Positions 32,401 to 44,400 of a DNA stretch of 64,000 nucleotides are shown here, one piece after another. The DNA is from Nemopilema nomurai. Taxonomy: Eukaryota > Cnidaria > Scyphozoa > Rhizostomeae > Rhizostomatidae. The stretch's first letter is position 1; every line of letters starts with the position of its first letter. Where the stretch lies: NCBI GenBank assembly GCA_003864495.1, contig ML133428.1:248001-312000 (forward strand), read 5' to 3'. The notes under the pieces are model-generated. The model searched no databases and was not told where the DNA came from. It saw nothing but the letters and a program-made list of their open reading frames with translations. The position numbers were made by a program, and so were the translations under genes.

Positions 32401-35400
32401 TGCAGATTTAGGACATCAACAGAACTCATTGTCACTAGATGTGAGTGAAACATTCCACAGGAAGTTTATTTATTTAACTTCACCTTGGTGATGGTGTCCG
32501 CGCAAGTTCCTTCAGGGAATGCTGATTGCACTAGTTCATGAAAAGCCGTCACCAATCCAATCAGAATTCGGCATATTGACACCTCTACGTCTTGCTGTTC
32601 CTCTTCGAGGTCCAACATGGCTTTATCTACAAACAAGAACACAGGCCTCCTGAAAACTAGCGGCAGCGTCAGCAGAATGTGAGGCTCGATACTTTCAAAA
32701 AAAAGACCACTGCAAATTAATTCAAAGCAGTCAGCACCAAACCTAATTCTAGTAAGCTTTCAGCATCACTCTGTTGTCTCTTTCTAAAACAATGTATCGT
32801 GTGGACTATAAGCTTTCATGTTTTGGGTAGCCCAAATAAGGAATGCCTAGGTCTTATAAGAAATGTCTCAAATTAAATATTTCTCTAATGGTGAAAGGTG
32901 AAATTCTTGATAACCTGTTGCAGTCTCGACATGGGCCAGAATCAAGATGTCTGACTTCATCTTCGAAAGAATGAACTCTGTTTCATCCAAAACTTTGTCA
33001 ACGTGACTCAGCAGAATGAGCTACAACGAAAAGAGGACCAGTCCGGTCAGGAGTGACAATTACTTGCGAATGACATCAAAACGTGTGATGACAGCGAGGC
33101 ACAAAGCCTGCATCGACACTGCTAGGATCGATAACCAGGAGCTTCCGACACAAAGAGTGGCACAATGTCAATAACTGTTACGTAGATCCTCTTTAAAGCC
33201 ACTGCTAAGAATTCAACTGCATTGATGGAACTCAGAATGATTTCCATCATACGCTGGCGTCAGAGACCAATGAGTACACCCTTGGGTGACTGGCGCTTCA
33301 GAGGAGACTGAAACCGACAATTGGTGAAGTGAACTCACAAAAACTGTTGGAGCGACAGTCGTCAAATTGATGACGGCAAAATTTGCACGGTCCTCCACTT
33401 CAACTTCCTGCCAATGAAAAAAGAGGAATGAGAATTTGGAGCGGAAAATGGCTTAGAGCCCGCTAAAAGTACATGTTTTCAGACTACATATAAATTAAAG
33501 CACAAGAAAGTAGGAAGTACAGAATAACAGTACAAAAAAAAGTTCGTGCACACCTCATCAATATCTCCCAGTTGACTGTGAATATCCTGGGAGATTGTTC
33601 TAATCTAAGCAAAAAGGAGCAAATATATTGTGTATATATTTAACATGATGTGTACATTATGTTTTGCTCATTTCATCTTATTTATGGCATTTGTAACTAC
33701 ACAGTTTTGTTACATACTAATAAATGACTAGGAGTGTTAAAAGGCAATGCAAGCAATGAGAAAACAAAGATAACGTAGGAACTCGTGCTCGTCAAATTGA
33801 ATCGCCAAGCTCTAGTTTTGCCAGAACATGGATGACAATTAATAGAACGAAGACAAATGACGTCAGTCGCATTCTTGTGACCACTGCGTGCCTTCCGCTG
33901 GAGTTTCTGCCAGCTTTTACAAACCTGACCGGGTGTGCAGACCAAAGATAGGTATAAATCAAAAGGACCGAGATGACTTTAGAAACTCCTCAACAAGTAC
34001 TTCAAAGGACCATTTGTTGAAGAAAGAAACTGGCTTACCAGGTTATTTTTAGAATTAGTTTTCCTGTGCAACTTCAGCAGCGAAGACAACAGTGCCTTGA
34101 CAAGCGCCGCATCCTCTTAGAAGAGATAAACAGCGTGGCGGTCATAAGGGATGCTTACGAGACACCCATGAAAACACTAATAGTGAACATATAATGTTGG
34201 TAGTATTGCTTTTTCCTTTCTTTATGTAAATGAACCACAAAGTCTTGATTTACCACCATATCGATTGCTGTAGAGAGATCGCAGCTGCTCAATAGTTAGA
34301 GACTCAAAAGAACCTTTTTGAAGTTCGTATAATGGCACACCGCTGTTATGATCGTGTCTATAAAGCAAACATTAAGATGCCTATTGATAAAAACAACGGA
34401 CACAAAGTATGGATCACAGTCATTCTTAACTGAATACATCGGTTATTGTAGCAAACACAAGCAAACATTACAGTGAACGTAGTAAACAAAGAGTGGGCAC
34501 AGTGATGAGGAGGTCATCAAATTTTGAAGATGATACCGAATAGTGATTATAAATAGAGGGAAATTAGCTTCAAATACCTAGTTTATGTTCAGCGCACACG
34601 CTCTGCAGCCAAGCAGTGACTTGCGAAATCTACAAATAAACCCAGAAGAATGGCAAAGAAGCAAGAAGAGGACTGTAAAAGATGGTTGGATTCATTCTAT
34701 CAGTGGCCATGCATGTAAGTCCATTCTATACGGCAAAGCTAGATGGTAGTCCAATACTTGATAACGAAGGTTGGGGAATTCCCTAAGCCAAGGTATAATG
34801 CAGTTAGAAGACCACTACCATTCTATGCCACCACATTATCTTGCCAGCACGTTGTAGTAAGGTATTCACTAGGCTATAGGAAAGCTGGAAAGCGTAATGA
34901 GCAGGGCTGAGCCCGGATCACTGACTGTTGCCAAGAGCTCTAACCACTCGCCCACCACGGCTTATTGAGGACTCTACGCTACATAATGAATGGCGGTTAT
35001 TCAAGAGGCTACGTGAGTGAACAGGCCTACTCTCGCTGCGTCCAGATGATCCGTCATTTTGGTCATGATGTTGACAAGGCCCAGGGCCTCCTTCATGGCA
35101 CGGCTATCGTCAGCTGATACAAACAGGTTCATTGCCATTCTCTACAACAACAAATATAGACAAAATTGCAAAGAGGCCCGAGTCAGCATTTTCAACCTTC
35201 GGGGCTCGTTTATTATTTGACAGAACAGGAAATTTTGACAACTGCGTCGGCTGAAAGACAGGACTAAATCATCGCCCTAACAACTGAATGGCATCGAGAC
35301 TTTTGACCTTTGACGTTATACTGAAGACTTTTAGAGCAACGAGTTTCTTTGCTTTACCGATATTCAACATGCACATTAACCGTGCTCTACATTTGTAACA

Positions 35401-38400
35401 CCCATCTGTAAAGCATGTAACATCAATCACATGTAAAATACATCTATTTTCATCCATTGAACCAAAGTTAGGGTCCTTACTTGAACAGGAAAAAATGGTT
35501 AAAAAAACAATGAAATAACCAGAGCTGCAAAAATAATCGGAAACCGAGAACTACATTCACAGAAATTGTTTTGGCATAGCAGAAAATTTTCAGAAAAACT
35601 TGATAGAAAACAACTGTTCTATGATCTTAGAGGGATCAAACAACAACCAAATTACGATATTGTACTGAAAACTTTCTCAAGACCCAATAAATTTGAAGCC
35701 TTTTAAAACATTTATGCGTACTATCGATAGAACTATTTATTGTACACAGTACTTTTACCTAAAAGGTTCAAAAAAAGAAAAATGTTTGTTGCAGTTCTGG
35801 AAATAACTAAACGAGGAAAATGTGCAAATGGCAAAATCTATCAAATGACTGATTAAAAAAAAACTCACCTGAAATCTCCTGAGATACAGATGGATGACGT
35901 CAGATGGATCATCATCCGTTGTCTGGGTCATGAACGTTGGTGCAAATTCTGGATAAAAAGGAATAAAAGAATAACATGGGCGCAATCGCAACAGACCCAA
36001 TGAAGGAGTCTGAAAGCAGAGAAATAAACAAGCAGCCAGAGTGACGTAAATGTCTGTCAAACTACTTCTTCCAACACATCTTGGCAGTCTTTAATCATTG
36101 CTCCACTTATCAATTCACACTTACAGACAACAAAGTCAACCCCATTTGGCTTAAGCAAGCATGCAGAACATAGAATGAGTTCAAATTCGAAAGCTTTGTC
36201 AACAAAGAATCCGTCACTGTTCAAAGAGAGGAAGGGAAGTTTTGCGATTGAGAAAATGCCCTGGCAGTTCAAAAGCCTTGACAGGCATTTTTGCAATCAT
36301 TTGCTATCAAGTGGAAGCACTTTGTTACGAATAGCAGGATGATTGAGAAAGTGTACCTAGCGAGTTTAGGAATTGTGTCAAGTGTTTGGGGAAGTGGTTG
36401 CAAAGAATGTAGATGATCGACTGGAACCCTTCAATGCAGCTGCTTGTGAACCTGCCAGCCTGGAAGAGAGTCGCAAAAATTTTACCAACCAGAAGGAAGA
36501 ACGATGGTCATTCTTTTGACAATAAAGTGAAGAAGATTGCCGCTCTATTGGCAATCGACGTTAGACAACTCGTCAATCAATTAGACATTCCTTAAAGATT
36601 GTAGATGTTTGAAAATGACCACGCTGGCAAAAAAAAGCCGGTCACATATCGTAAAATACTATACAGAGGAAAGAAGAGAGCATGATTGGCTATTTGATGA
36701 CCAATCAGCGTCTATTCACACCATTCTTTAGATAGTTTGAAGCGAAAAAACATGGGATGCCATGAAGGAATTATTCTTTGAAAACTGTAAGGTATGGAAC
36801 ATAAAAATACGTTGGATACCTTTCCCTTTTGCAGCAGATGTTCTGGTAGGCATGTATCACCGTTAATTGTTAATAGAAACGTCCTGTTCATGGAACAAAA
36901 AAACTATGAAAATATATGACATGAAAAATAACTGACATGAATTGTCATAAAAATGATGGCATAGCAAATTTACAGAGCACCCTTGAGACATCCCTACAAT
37001 ATCTAGACTCCTTAGGAAACCAAGGCAGTGCACAACTCTATTACCTTCCAATTAAACAACATTGTTTGATAAGGTGTTGGGGATTTCTTCCTCCCGGACC
37101 ATCGCATTGTTTTGTATCATGAATCTAAAAAAGATCAAATTTAAAACGAATTACAGCCGCATAACGATTTTAAAGGGCTGATCTCGCAAAATCGCACAAA
37201 ATATCGATAGGGTTGTGTAAATGAAAGTAGAACGAAATGACTGGCATAGTGGACTTACCTGAGACAGTTTCTGCAGGGCTGCCACCACGATGAACTGCGG
37301 AAATTCGAGTGTTTCTCGCAGCGGCTGGATCCCTTGTTCGTGGTCAGTTTCAGTGTCACTGGAAGTTAGTGCAGAAAGACAAATGAACAGAAAGCGAGTG
37401 TTGAAAACAACATGGTGCCGTGACCCTCGGGTCATATCAAGCGTCGCAAAGTGGAACTGCCATTGTCAGAAACTATAAAGATGGGTGAAAAATTTACATT
37501 TAGAGCAATTACACTTAGCAATTTAAGTCTTTTATTCAGCTCTTTCGGTCATATTCCCAACAATGTAATGTGCATTATTTCCAGCAAAACATTCTTTGAG
37601 ACTTTTAGTTGATAGGTCCTCGGCGAAAAATGATTTTCCTGGCAATAATTTACTTGATAATACATAATACGTAGAAGGAAGCTGGTAGCAACCCACCAGA
37701 AAATAGCCTCAAGAAAACTGGAGATGCAGTTCAAAGAAAGAACAGAGCTGGGCTTCCCTACTGATGGTCTTCCCTTTTTGCCTGGAAATGAAAAGTAGCT
37801 GGCAATGAAGGTACAACTGAAATAGCTGACTTCAAAACTCTTGTCACTAGGGTAACAATACTCACTTTAAAGGGGGATGGCGTTACTGGAACAGCTTCTC
37901 TTAAAGTCCAGATCACGGAGGGTAGAGAAAATTAAACAGGGAATATGGAAATAAAAACAAATCTTATGAAAACACAGCTACCTCCACTTTTCTCAGCAAG
38001 TAACTCGTTTACTTTTGTCCTCTTTTCAAAGAGTTTGATGACAGTTGTAGCAGCTTCTTGACTAAAAAAGATAGATGATAAACAAATGAATGAATAAATC
38101 ATCAAGGTACCTGAAACTGAGAGCGATTCATTGCAAATATTTGATCACAGAATTATTTATTGTCAACCAAAGAAGAATTAAACACGGCTTGCCTGAAATT
38201 CCCTGTCATCCAGTTGTATTCAATCAAAACCTAAAAGATGCATTTGAGAGCGAAGGCTTAAGAAATCGGATGAGCAACGGGGATTGCATTACGGAGTGTT
38301 TGCCTTAATGCGCTGGTAAACACAGGGCCCAAGTTTCAAAAAACACGATTCATTATGCTACCTCTTATTTTTGAAAGGAAAAGCGACAGATTTTGAAAAA

Positions 38401-41400
38401 AACAAAGAGAGAAATTCATACTCAAGGGGCTTTTACGAGGTATAAGACTGCCATGAATAACAAGCTTGTTACCTTTCATGATTTCTAAAACGTAGGCCTA
38501 GGATATACTAATGACGTCAGACATGAATCCACCAGCCGTGAAGAACAAACGAAACGAAACAAACTTCGAAATAGCCTTTGGATATAATGTTGCACAGAGT
38601 GAACAAAAATTTATAACCTGATTTATTCAGCCAGGGGCGTTGCATAGAAGAAATCGAAACCATAAATAGCAGAATATCTCCAACTATATCCAACATAAAA
38701 ATCGCATCTTGGAAACATGGATGTAAACGTGTTTTGGTTAAAACGATAAAATGGCACTTTACCTCGTACAAGTCCGCAACCTGCTTGGCGAAGATATTAT
38801 TTTTCATTCCGACGCTTGTTGATGTACTCAAATCAGCTGATTTGTCCTACAGGCGAATGCAAAATACAATTTCTTAATTCGGCGTTATGCTGTTTTAGTT
38901 ATGTTTCTTGATTGAAGTAGTAGAGGTTTCCTGCATGAAATAGCCACCGGTAGAAATATCACATACCAATTCGAAGTCCTCAAGATCGGCCTTGATCATT
39001 CGCTTCGTGCACTGTTGCAGTGTTTCCTCAATATCATCCAGGAGTTGCGACAAAGGTTCTTCAGGAAAAGGATAACAAAAAAGAGAAAGCATTAATGAAA
39101 GTGGGAGAGGGGGCCTCTTAATAAGGTGCGAAGCAGACAAATCAAAAAATGATTCCTTAAACAGTCTGTTAAACAAGACAAAACAATAAAACTGAGACGG
39201 AATCAAAACTCAATTATGTAATAGCTTGAGGGATCATGAAACAATTACCATCTTCATCTTCGGCACTTTCCAGTCTGACTCCAGACTTTTTAGTGCAAAG
39301 TTGCAATGCATTCAGCAAATTCGCCTGCAACAATAAAGAAAATACGTGTCTCAAGAATGACAGGTCAAAAACTTAAAAGGGTCAGGACACCAATCACATG
39401 GAGAATTTTAATAGTAGCAGGCTGGTATTTTGGAGTGACGGAAAACAAACATGGCGGCTGCCTACCAATGGCTCAGTGAGTACAGCTTGTTGATCAGAAA
39501 CTGAGACGCAGGGCTCGAGCCTCACGGCAGCAGGGATCTCCACGTCCGCCTCATAGTATATCTTGAACTACAACAAGAGAAAACGATAAACAATTAGCGT
39601 AGGCAGACATCGAATGACGTCATATGATAATGCAATAGTAAAGTCAATAGAAAAAGTAAGTGCGAAAGGTCATGAAAGGTTAGAGGTCAACAAAAAGTCA
39701 TAATGCACAGATGGCGTTTACGAGATGCGCATGCGCGTACCTGCGTAAACAAAAAGTCCAGGATAGGATACGTCAGTCTTGGGTTTTTGGACACAACTTC
39801 AAAGAGGCCCTGGAAGGCAAACGGAAACGGTGAAAAAAAACTTCATTCGAAACAACAAAAAGCACCTATTGAAACATTATTTCGTATGAGTTTGCTTGAA
39901 CCACACTTGACTTACGAGAAGAACTTATATGCATCACGTTTGTTTACAAAGGAAGATTGAAAACCCTTTCTTTTACGGGTACGTAGCACTGGATGATGAG
40001 AAAATCTGGGTCAAAACGTATTTCATGTCAAACCTTCAGATCTAAAGTTTTTCCTCCCCAAGTCAATAATTACTCTTGAGCGCAAAAAATATCAGCTGAG
40101 AAGCAATGCAAATAGTTCGCGATGCAATAGAAAGATAAGAACATTGCTTACAGGCTTGATGAGGTGACGCCTTAGCGAGAGGAAAGGCAGTTGTAGCCTC
40201 CTTTTCAATCAAAGCACAAACCGTTCGCATCTTATGAGAATGACATTCTAGGACAGAGGGTTGTGTAAAAAACAGACTGATGCGGCCTAAATAAATTCCA
40301 AATCTAATCACCTCATACAGCTGGAATCTCACTTCAAACTGCTGGGAGAAGCATCTTCTCAAATTTCCTGCAACAAAATCCAAAATTTGCGTTACACGTT
40401 GTTATTTCAAATTCCCCACTTGTGAATAGTTTCTAATTTTGAGAATCAACATGGTGAAGAACATGTCCTAACCCTCGCATAAAAATGCGTCATCTGCGAC
40501 ACATATCGAAGATTAAAGTACTGCATCTGGTAGTGAAGAGGGTTGATGTAGAGGGGGAATGTGAAAAAAGACTAAACTTAACGCAGTTGATTATCCAAAT
40601 CACAGTCAAATTGATTAATATTTAAGACATGCTTCCAAAAATGTTATTTCGACTCTCTCAACAGAACGGAATATCAAGCATTGGCTTGATAACAGGGAAA
40701 CAAGATGAGTCTTCACTGTCAACCGTGAATCAAATGACGTCAGTCAACTAGACACTTTAGCAATGGCAGCTGCAACGAACCACCGCTATGTACATGTAAA
40801 AATGCGACTATTACAAATTACTAGCATTTACCTGCCGGTCATAATACACAGACGAGTCGATTTTATGGGGTCTGTTTATCTGAGAGCTAATTGTTTAGAA
40901 TTAATTGAAAGCTAAATTCAGTGGAAACCTCTTTTCGTATACTTTCATATTATAAAAAGAAACATCCAAAAATCGTTTCATAGATTTGAATAGGCTGGCA
41001 GTCTTTTGATTATCCATCAGTCGCGGACACAAGAATAACGTGATTGCGTTTGAGTAAAGAACGCGCAGCTACGTCCCCGTAGACAGAGTCGAGCTTGGTC
41101 AGCACGCAATGCATCTAGCAAACTCGAAGATACGTGGCAAGGAACGAGGGAGACGTGCCAACTTACAGCTAGAGCCCTACCTAGAACTTCGAGGCAAATT
41201 GACTCGTTTATAGCAGGAGTAAGCCTGGATGAGCTCGGGATTGCGAGTTGACTGCTGGAGTAGAGCTGGGTGGCTGCGAACTGACTGGAACACGGCATTG
41301 AGTTGCCCTCCACCGGAATCTAAAAGGGAACATGCTAAGTTTAGCTAAACACTCATCCGGTCCTCTGCTTAACTTGCCATTTCCATGCTCGAGCTTCTGT

Positions 41401-44400
41401 GGCTCTTGCATGCTGGGATATACACTGCATACACACAGCACGGGCCAAATCTGTTCCTTCGAACTTGCTTCCTTTTGAATTAAATTGTACTTATTTGCTG
41501 TTTCAGAGAACTACAGCGTTTAAGGTTAATGTGCAACATGGCTTTAAGCGACTTGCGACGATTAATCTACTGAGCTATATGCCTTTGAATTTCAAAGAGG
41601 TAGCCTCATTTAAATTAGAAGCTAGATTAAATTAGAGCGTTTAGTAAACATTTTACTGGTCAAAATAAGACAACACCCCAAAGATAATATCAGTCAAGAA
41701 ATCACCAGGAGCTATATTCTGCTCTTCGTATAAATTGCTAAACATGTTATTCAGTTTATGCAAAAGGGAAAGTGTAAATAGCTCAACTATTACAAAACTA
41801 AACTCTGCATAAATAAGAAAAGATGAATTTTGAAATCGATGAAAGTTTTACAAGTAATATGAAAGCTCTTCATCGAAAAATCGCATTCGAGAATGAAGAC
41901 GATGATACCTTAAAGTGCTTTAGGATCAAGAGAAATCCAGTCACTCCAATTCTACGAGATTCCATCTGCCTGAAAAAATTTAATTAACACATGCTTATGC
42001 AACATGGCAATGAAATTAGGACGTAAAGTGTGAGGCCTAGAAGATTGGTTTCATGAGCCGGACCAGCTCTAGCGCCAGCCCAAGAAGAATTTGGTAGATC
42101 ATCACCATTACTAAAAACAGTTTTAATATTAGCTGCAATTGAGTCTTCCTGATATAGTGAGGGGCATAAGACTTATTGCCAACATAGAGTGATAATATTT
42201 GAAAAATCTAGAAAATAGATAAACAATTTTCGAATGATACTTTGAAAACAGTGCTTTCTTTAGAACCATCACCAGTGAATCCTTCATTGTGGCGCTAATC
42301 TTCATTATTGGCTGAAATATTTGGAAAAAGTTAGGTGAGTTGTGATTTTAGCTGAGTAGGTTAAAGAAAGCGTATTCAATTCTGCTCAGTTACAATATGG
42401 CTACACAATGCAGGATCTGTATAAAATGATTGATATATGCTTCTATTCCTTTCAAGAAACTGCAAGCGTACGCTGAGACATCGAAGATGACGTCACAAGT
42501 ATAGTTAGGAACAAGGCCCCTGCTGGACGGACAACGCTACTCGCCACGGATGCAAAGAAATGCAAAGAAATGATAAAAAGATGCAAAGAAATGCAAAGAA
42601 ATGCAAAGAAATGCAAAGAAACGAAACAGACTCACGAGAACTGCGTGTAAAATTCCTTCTGCAATGGATGGAGTCAACATCAATATGTAGTCAAATACTT
42701 CCTTGATCTGAAAGAGAAATGCAGTTTGAAGCTTCAACAAAAAGAAAATGAGCAGGTGGCTTTAAGCAAGCTCTGCAATACAAAAAACGATTACATGTGA
42801 ACTTTTTATTGACAAAACTAAGGGACTTTTGTTATTATCACATTTAAATTTTTGAGCATTTTAAGAAAAGACAATTAAGAAGATAGAAATCCAATCGAAC
42901 CAGCCTATCAGAGAGTAAGACAGAGAGTCTCAAGACACGAGTGCAACTCGGAAACGGAGAGTCAACAGAGTCTAGCTCAAGGTAGTGACATCATCTGACT
43001 GCCTCCACATTCAATGACATTGTAGTTTGTGAGAGAGGGCCTCAGGTCGTTCGATTTTCAGATATGAATTTCTTGGGTTTAGTTCAGCTTCTCCAATAAT
43101 CGTTGGCGTGGTAACGTGGACAAATCCCTGATGAAGGGTTTGGATAACTATCAAAGTTTTAAGATAGGAATAGTGATAGGCTTTTTGACAGGATTAATAA
43201 AGACTAAATCTGCGACCTCTATTCTTATTCTGTGAATTTGGCAATTCTTTCAAGGCTAGCTTATAACCATCTAGACCATCCACTCTTACCAAAAGCCTCA
43301 AAATGACAAAATGCAACTGTGAACGATCGTGAAAGCAAATTTACGCAATGCACCTTGGGAAGGCAATCCAGCATGACTTGAGGAGCTGAGGCAGCCAAAA
43401 GTGCCAGGAGATCTGAAAAGAAAACGAGAGACTCATTGCTTACCGTGAAAACATAGACAAGCTATCAGGATGTGGGGAAAAAGGCATTCTAATCAAAACA
43501 TACCAAACCAAGCTCAATTATTGAATTGCATGCTCAATCTACCAGACACAAGTGGGCAAAACATGCAAATAATAAATTAAACCAATAAACAAAAAACGCT
43601 TTGTTAGCTATCCAAACTTGATCCTACGTTTTCCAGTTTTGTTAAATAAATTGATGCTAAATATCTTTAAGGACTGTTGGTTAAAAAACAAAACATAATT
43701 ACAAAACTATTTTCCTTCTTCAAAGCCGTTATTTTCAATAAAAGTCCTTGACCTGAAACGCATCTTGATAATCAACAAGGACAGAAAGGGAAAGAGCAGC
43801 CTTCGGCACTCTGAAATCCAGTGTTTCAGACGTTTCTTGAATTGTATCGCATATCCATCATTAGCAAATGTGTGTCGTAAACATGTTTTCACGATACAAT
43901 GAGTGAGTGGGCTTGACAGATGGCTATTTGAAATTTTTAATTATTCATCACTGTTTGCCATCAACTCGGCTGCGCAAATTATAAGACCCAAGCAAATGCA
44001 CGGCGTAGGCCTAACTAATGGATTCTCACCAACATAACAGACGGCACTTGGATTCGACTTTGTTGCAGCCGTATTCAAAATGTGTGCGACGATTTCTTCG
44101 CGTAGCAGTTGTTGATTCTGGAAAAACAACTTCACAGTCAAATAACAGCTGCTGAAGATCCGTGACGGGAAAGGAAAAACAGGCCATGAGCCCTGATTAA
44201 AATCCCCACATGAAGCAAGCAAAGAAGTGAGTTCGGAAATTGGGAGATACATAACCAGATGAATCGTAAAATTCACAAAGAAAAGGGTTATAGGGTACCT
44301 CAAAAGTTGATTGTAAAATCTTTGCCCCCAAACTGCAAAGTCTCTGAGCTGGTGTAGTTGGTGACCGAATTTCAAAATTGTCTAAACAAATACGAGCGAG

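Larger units (their letters stand above)
29417..36842 (-). other. FANCI: FANCI exons 34-49 (coordinates), C-terminal part
   Basis: Coding exons: 36,820-36,842 (uncertain, see findings); 36,357-36,459; 35,869-35,948; 35,031-35,141; 34,578-34,629; 34,314-34,357; 34,039-34,113; 33,554-33,604; 33,339-33,407; 32,915-33,020; 32,484-32,626; 31,543-31,587; 31,062-31,118; 30,417-30,548; 29,924-30,019; 29,417-29,554 with the stop at 29,417. The last exon reads KLSTSRDFRI and ends in an acidic EENSDEEG stretch. The donor of the 34,314 exon (GTTCTT) is weak, but phase and similarity support it. Confidence 0.83.

Noticed and set aside
36413..36595. 60-codon plus-strand frame with lysine-rich text
   Set aside because: It overlaps FANCI exon 35 on the opposite strand, and no similarity or splice context supports it.
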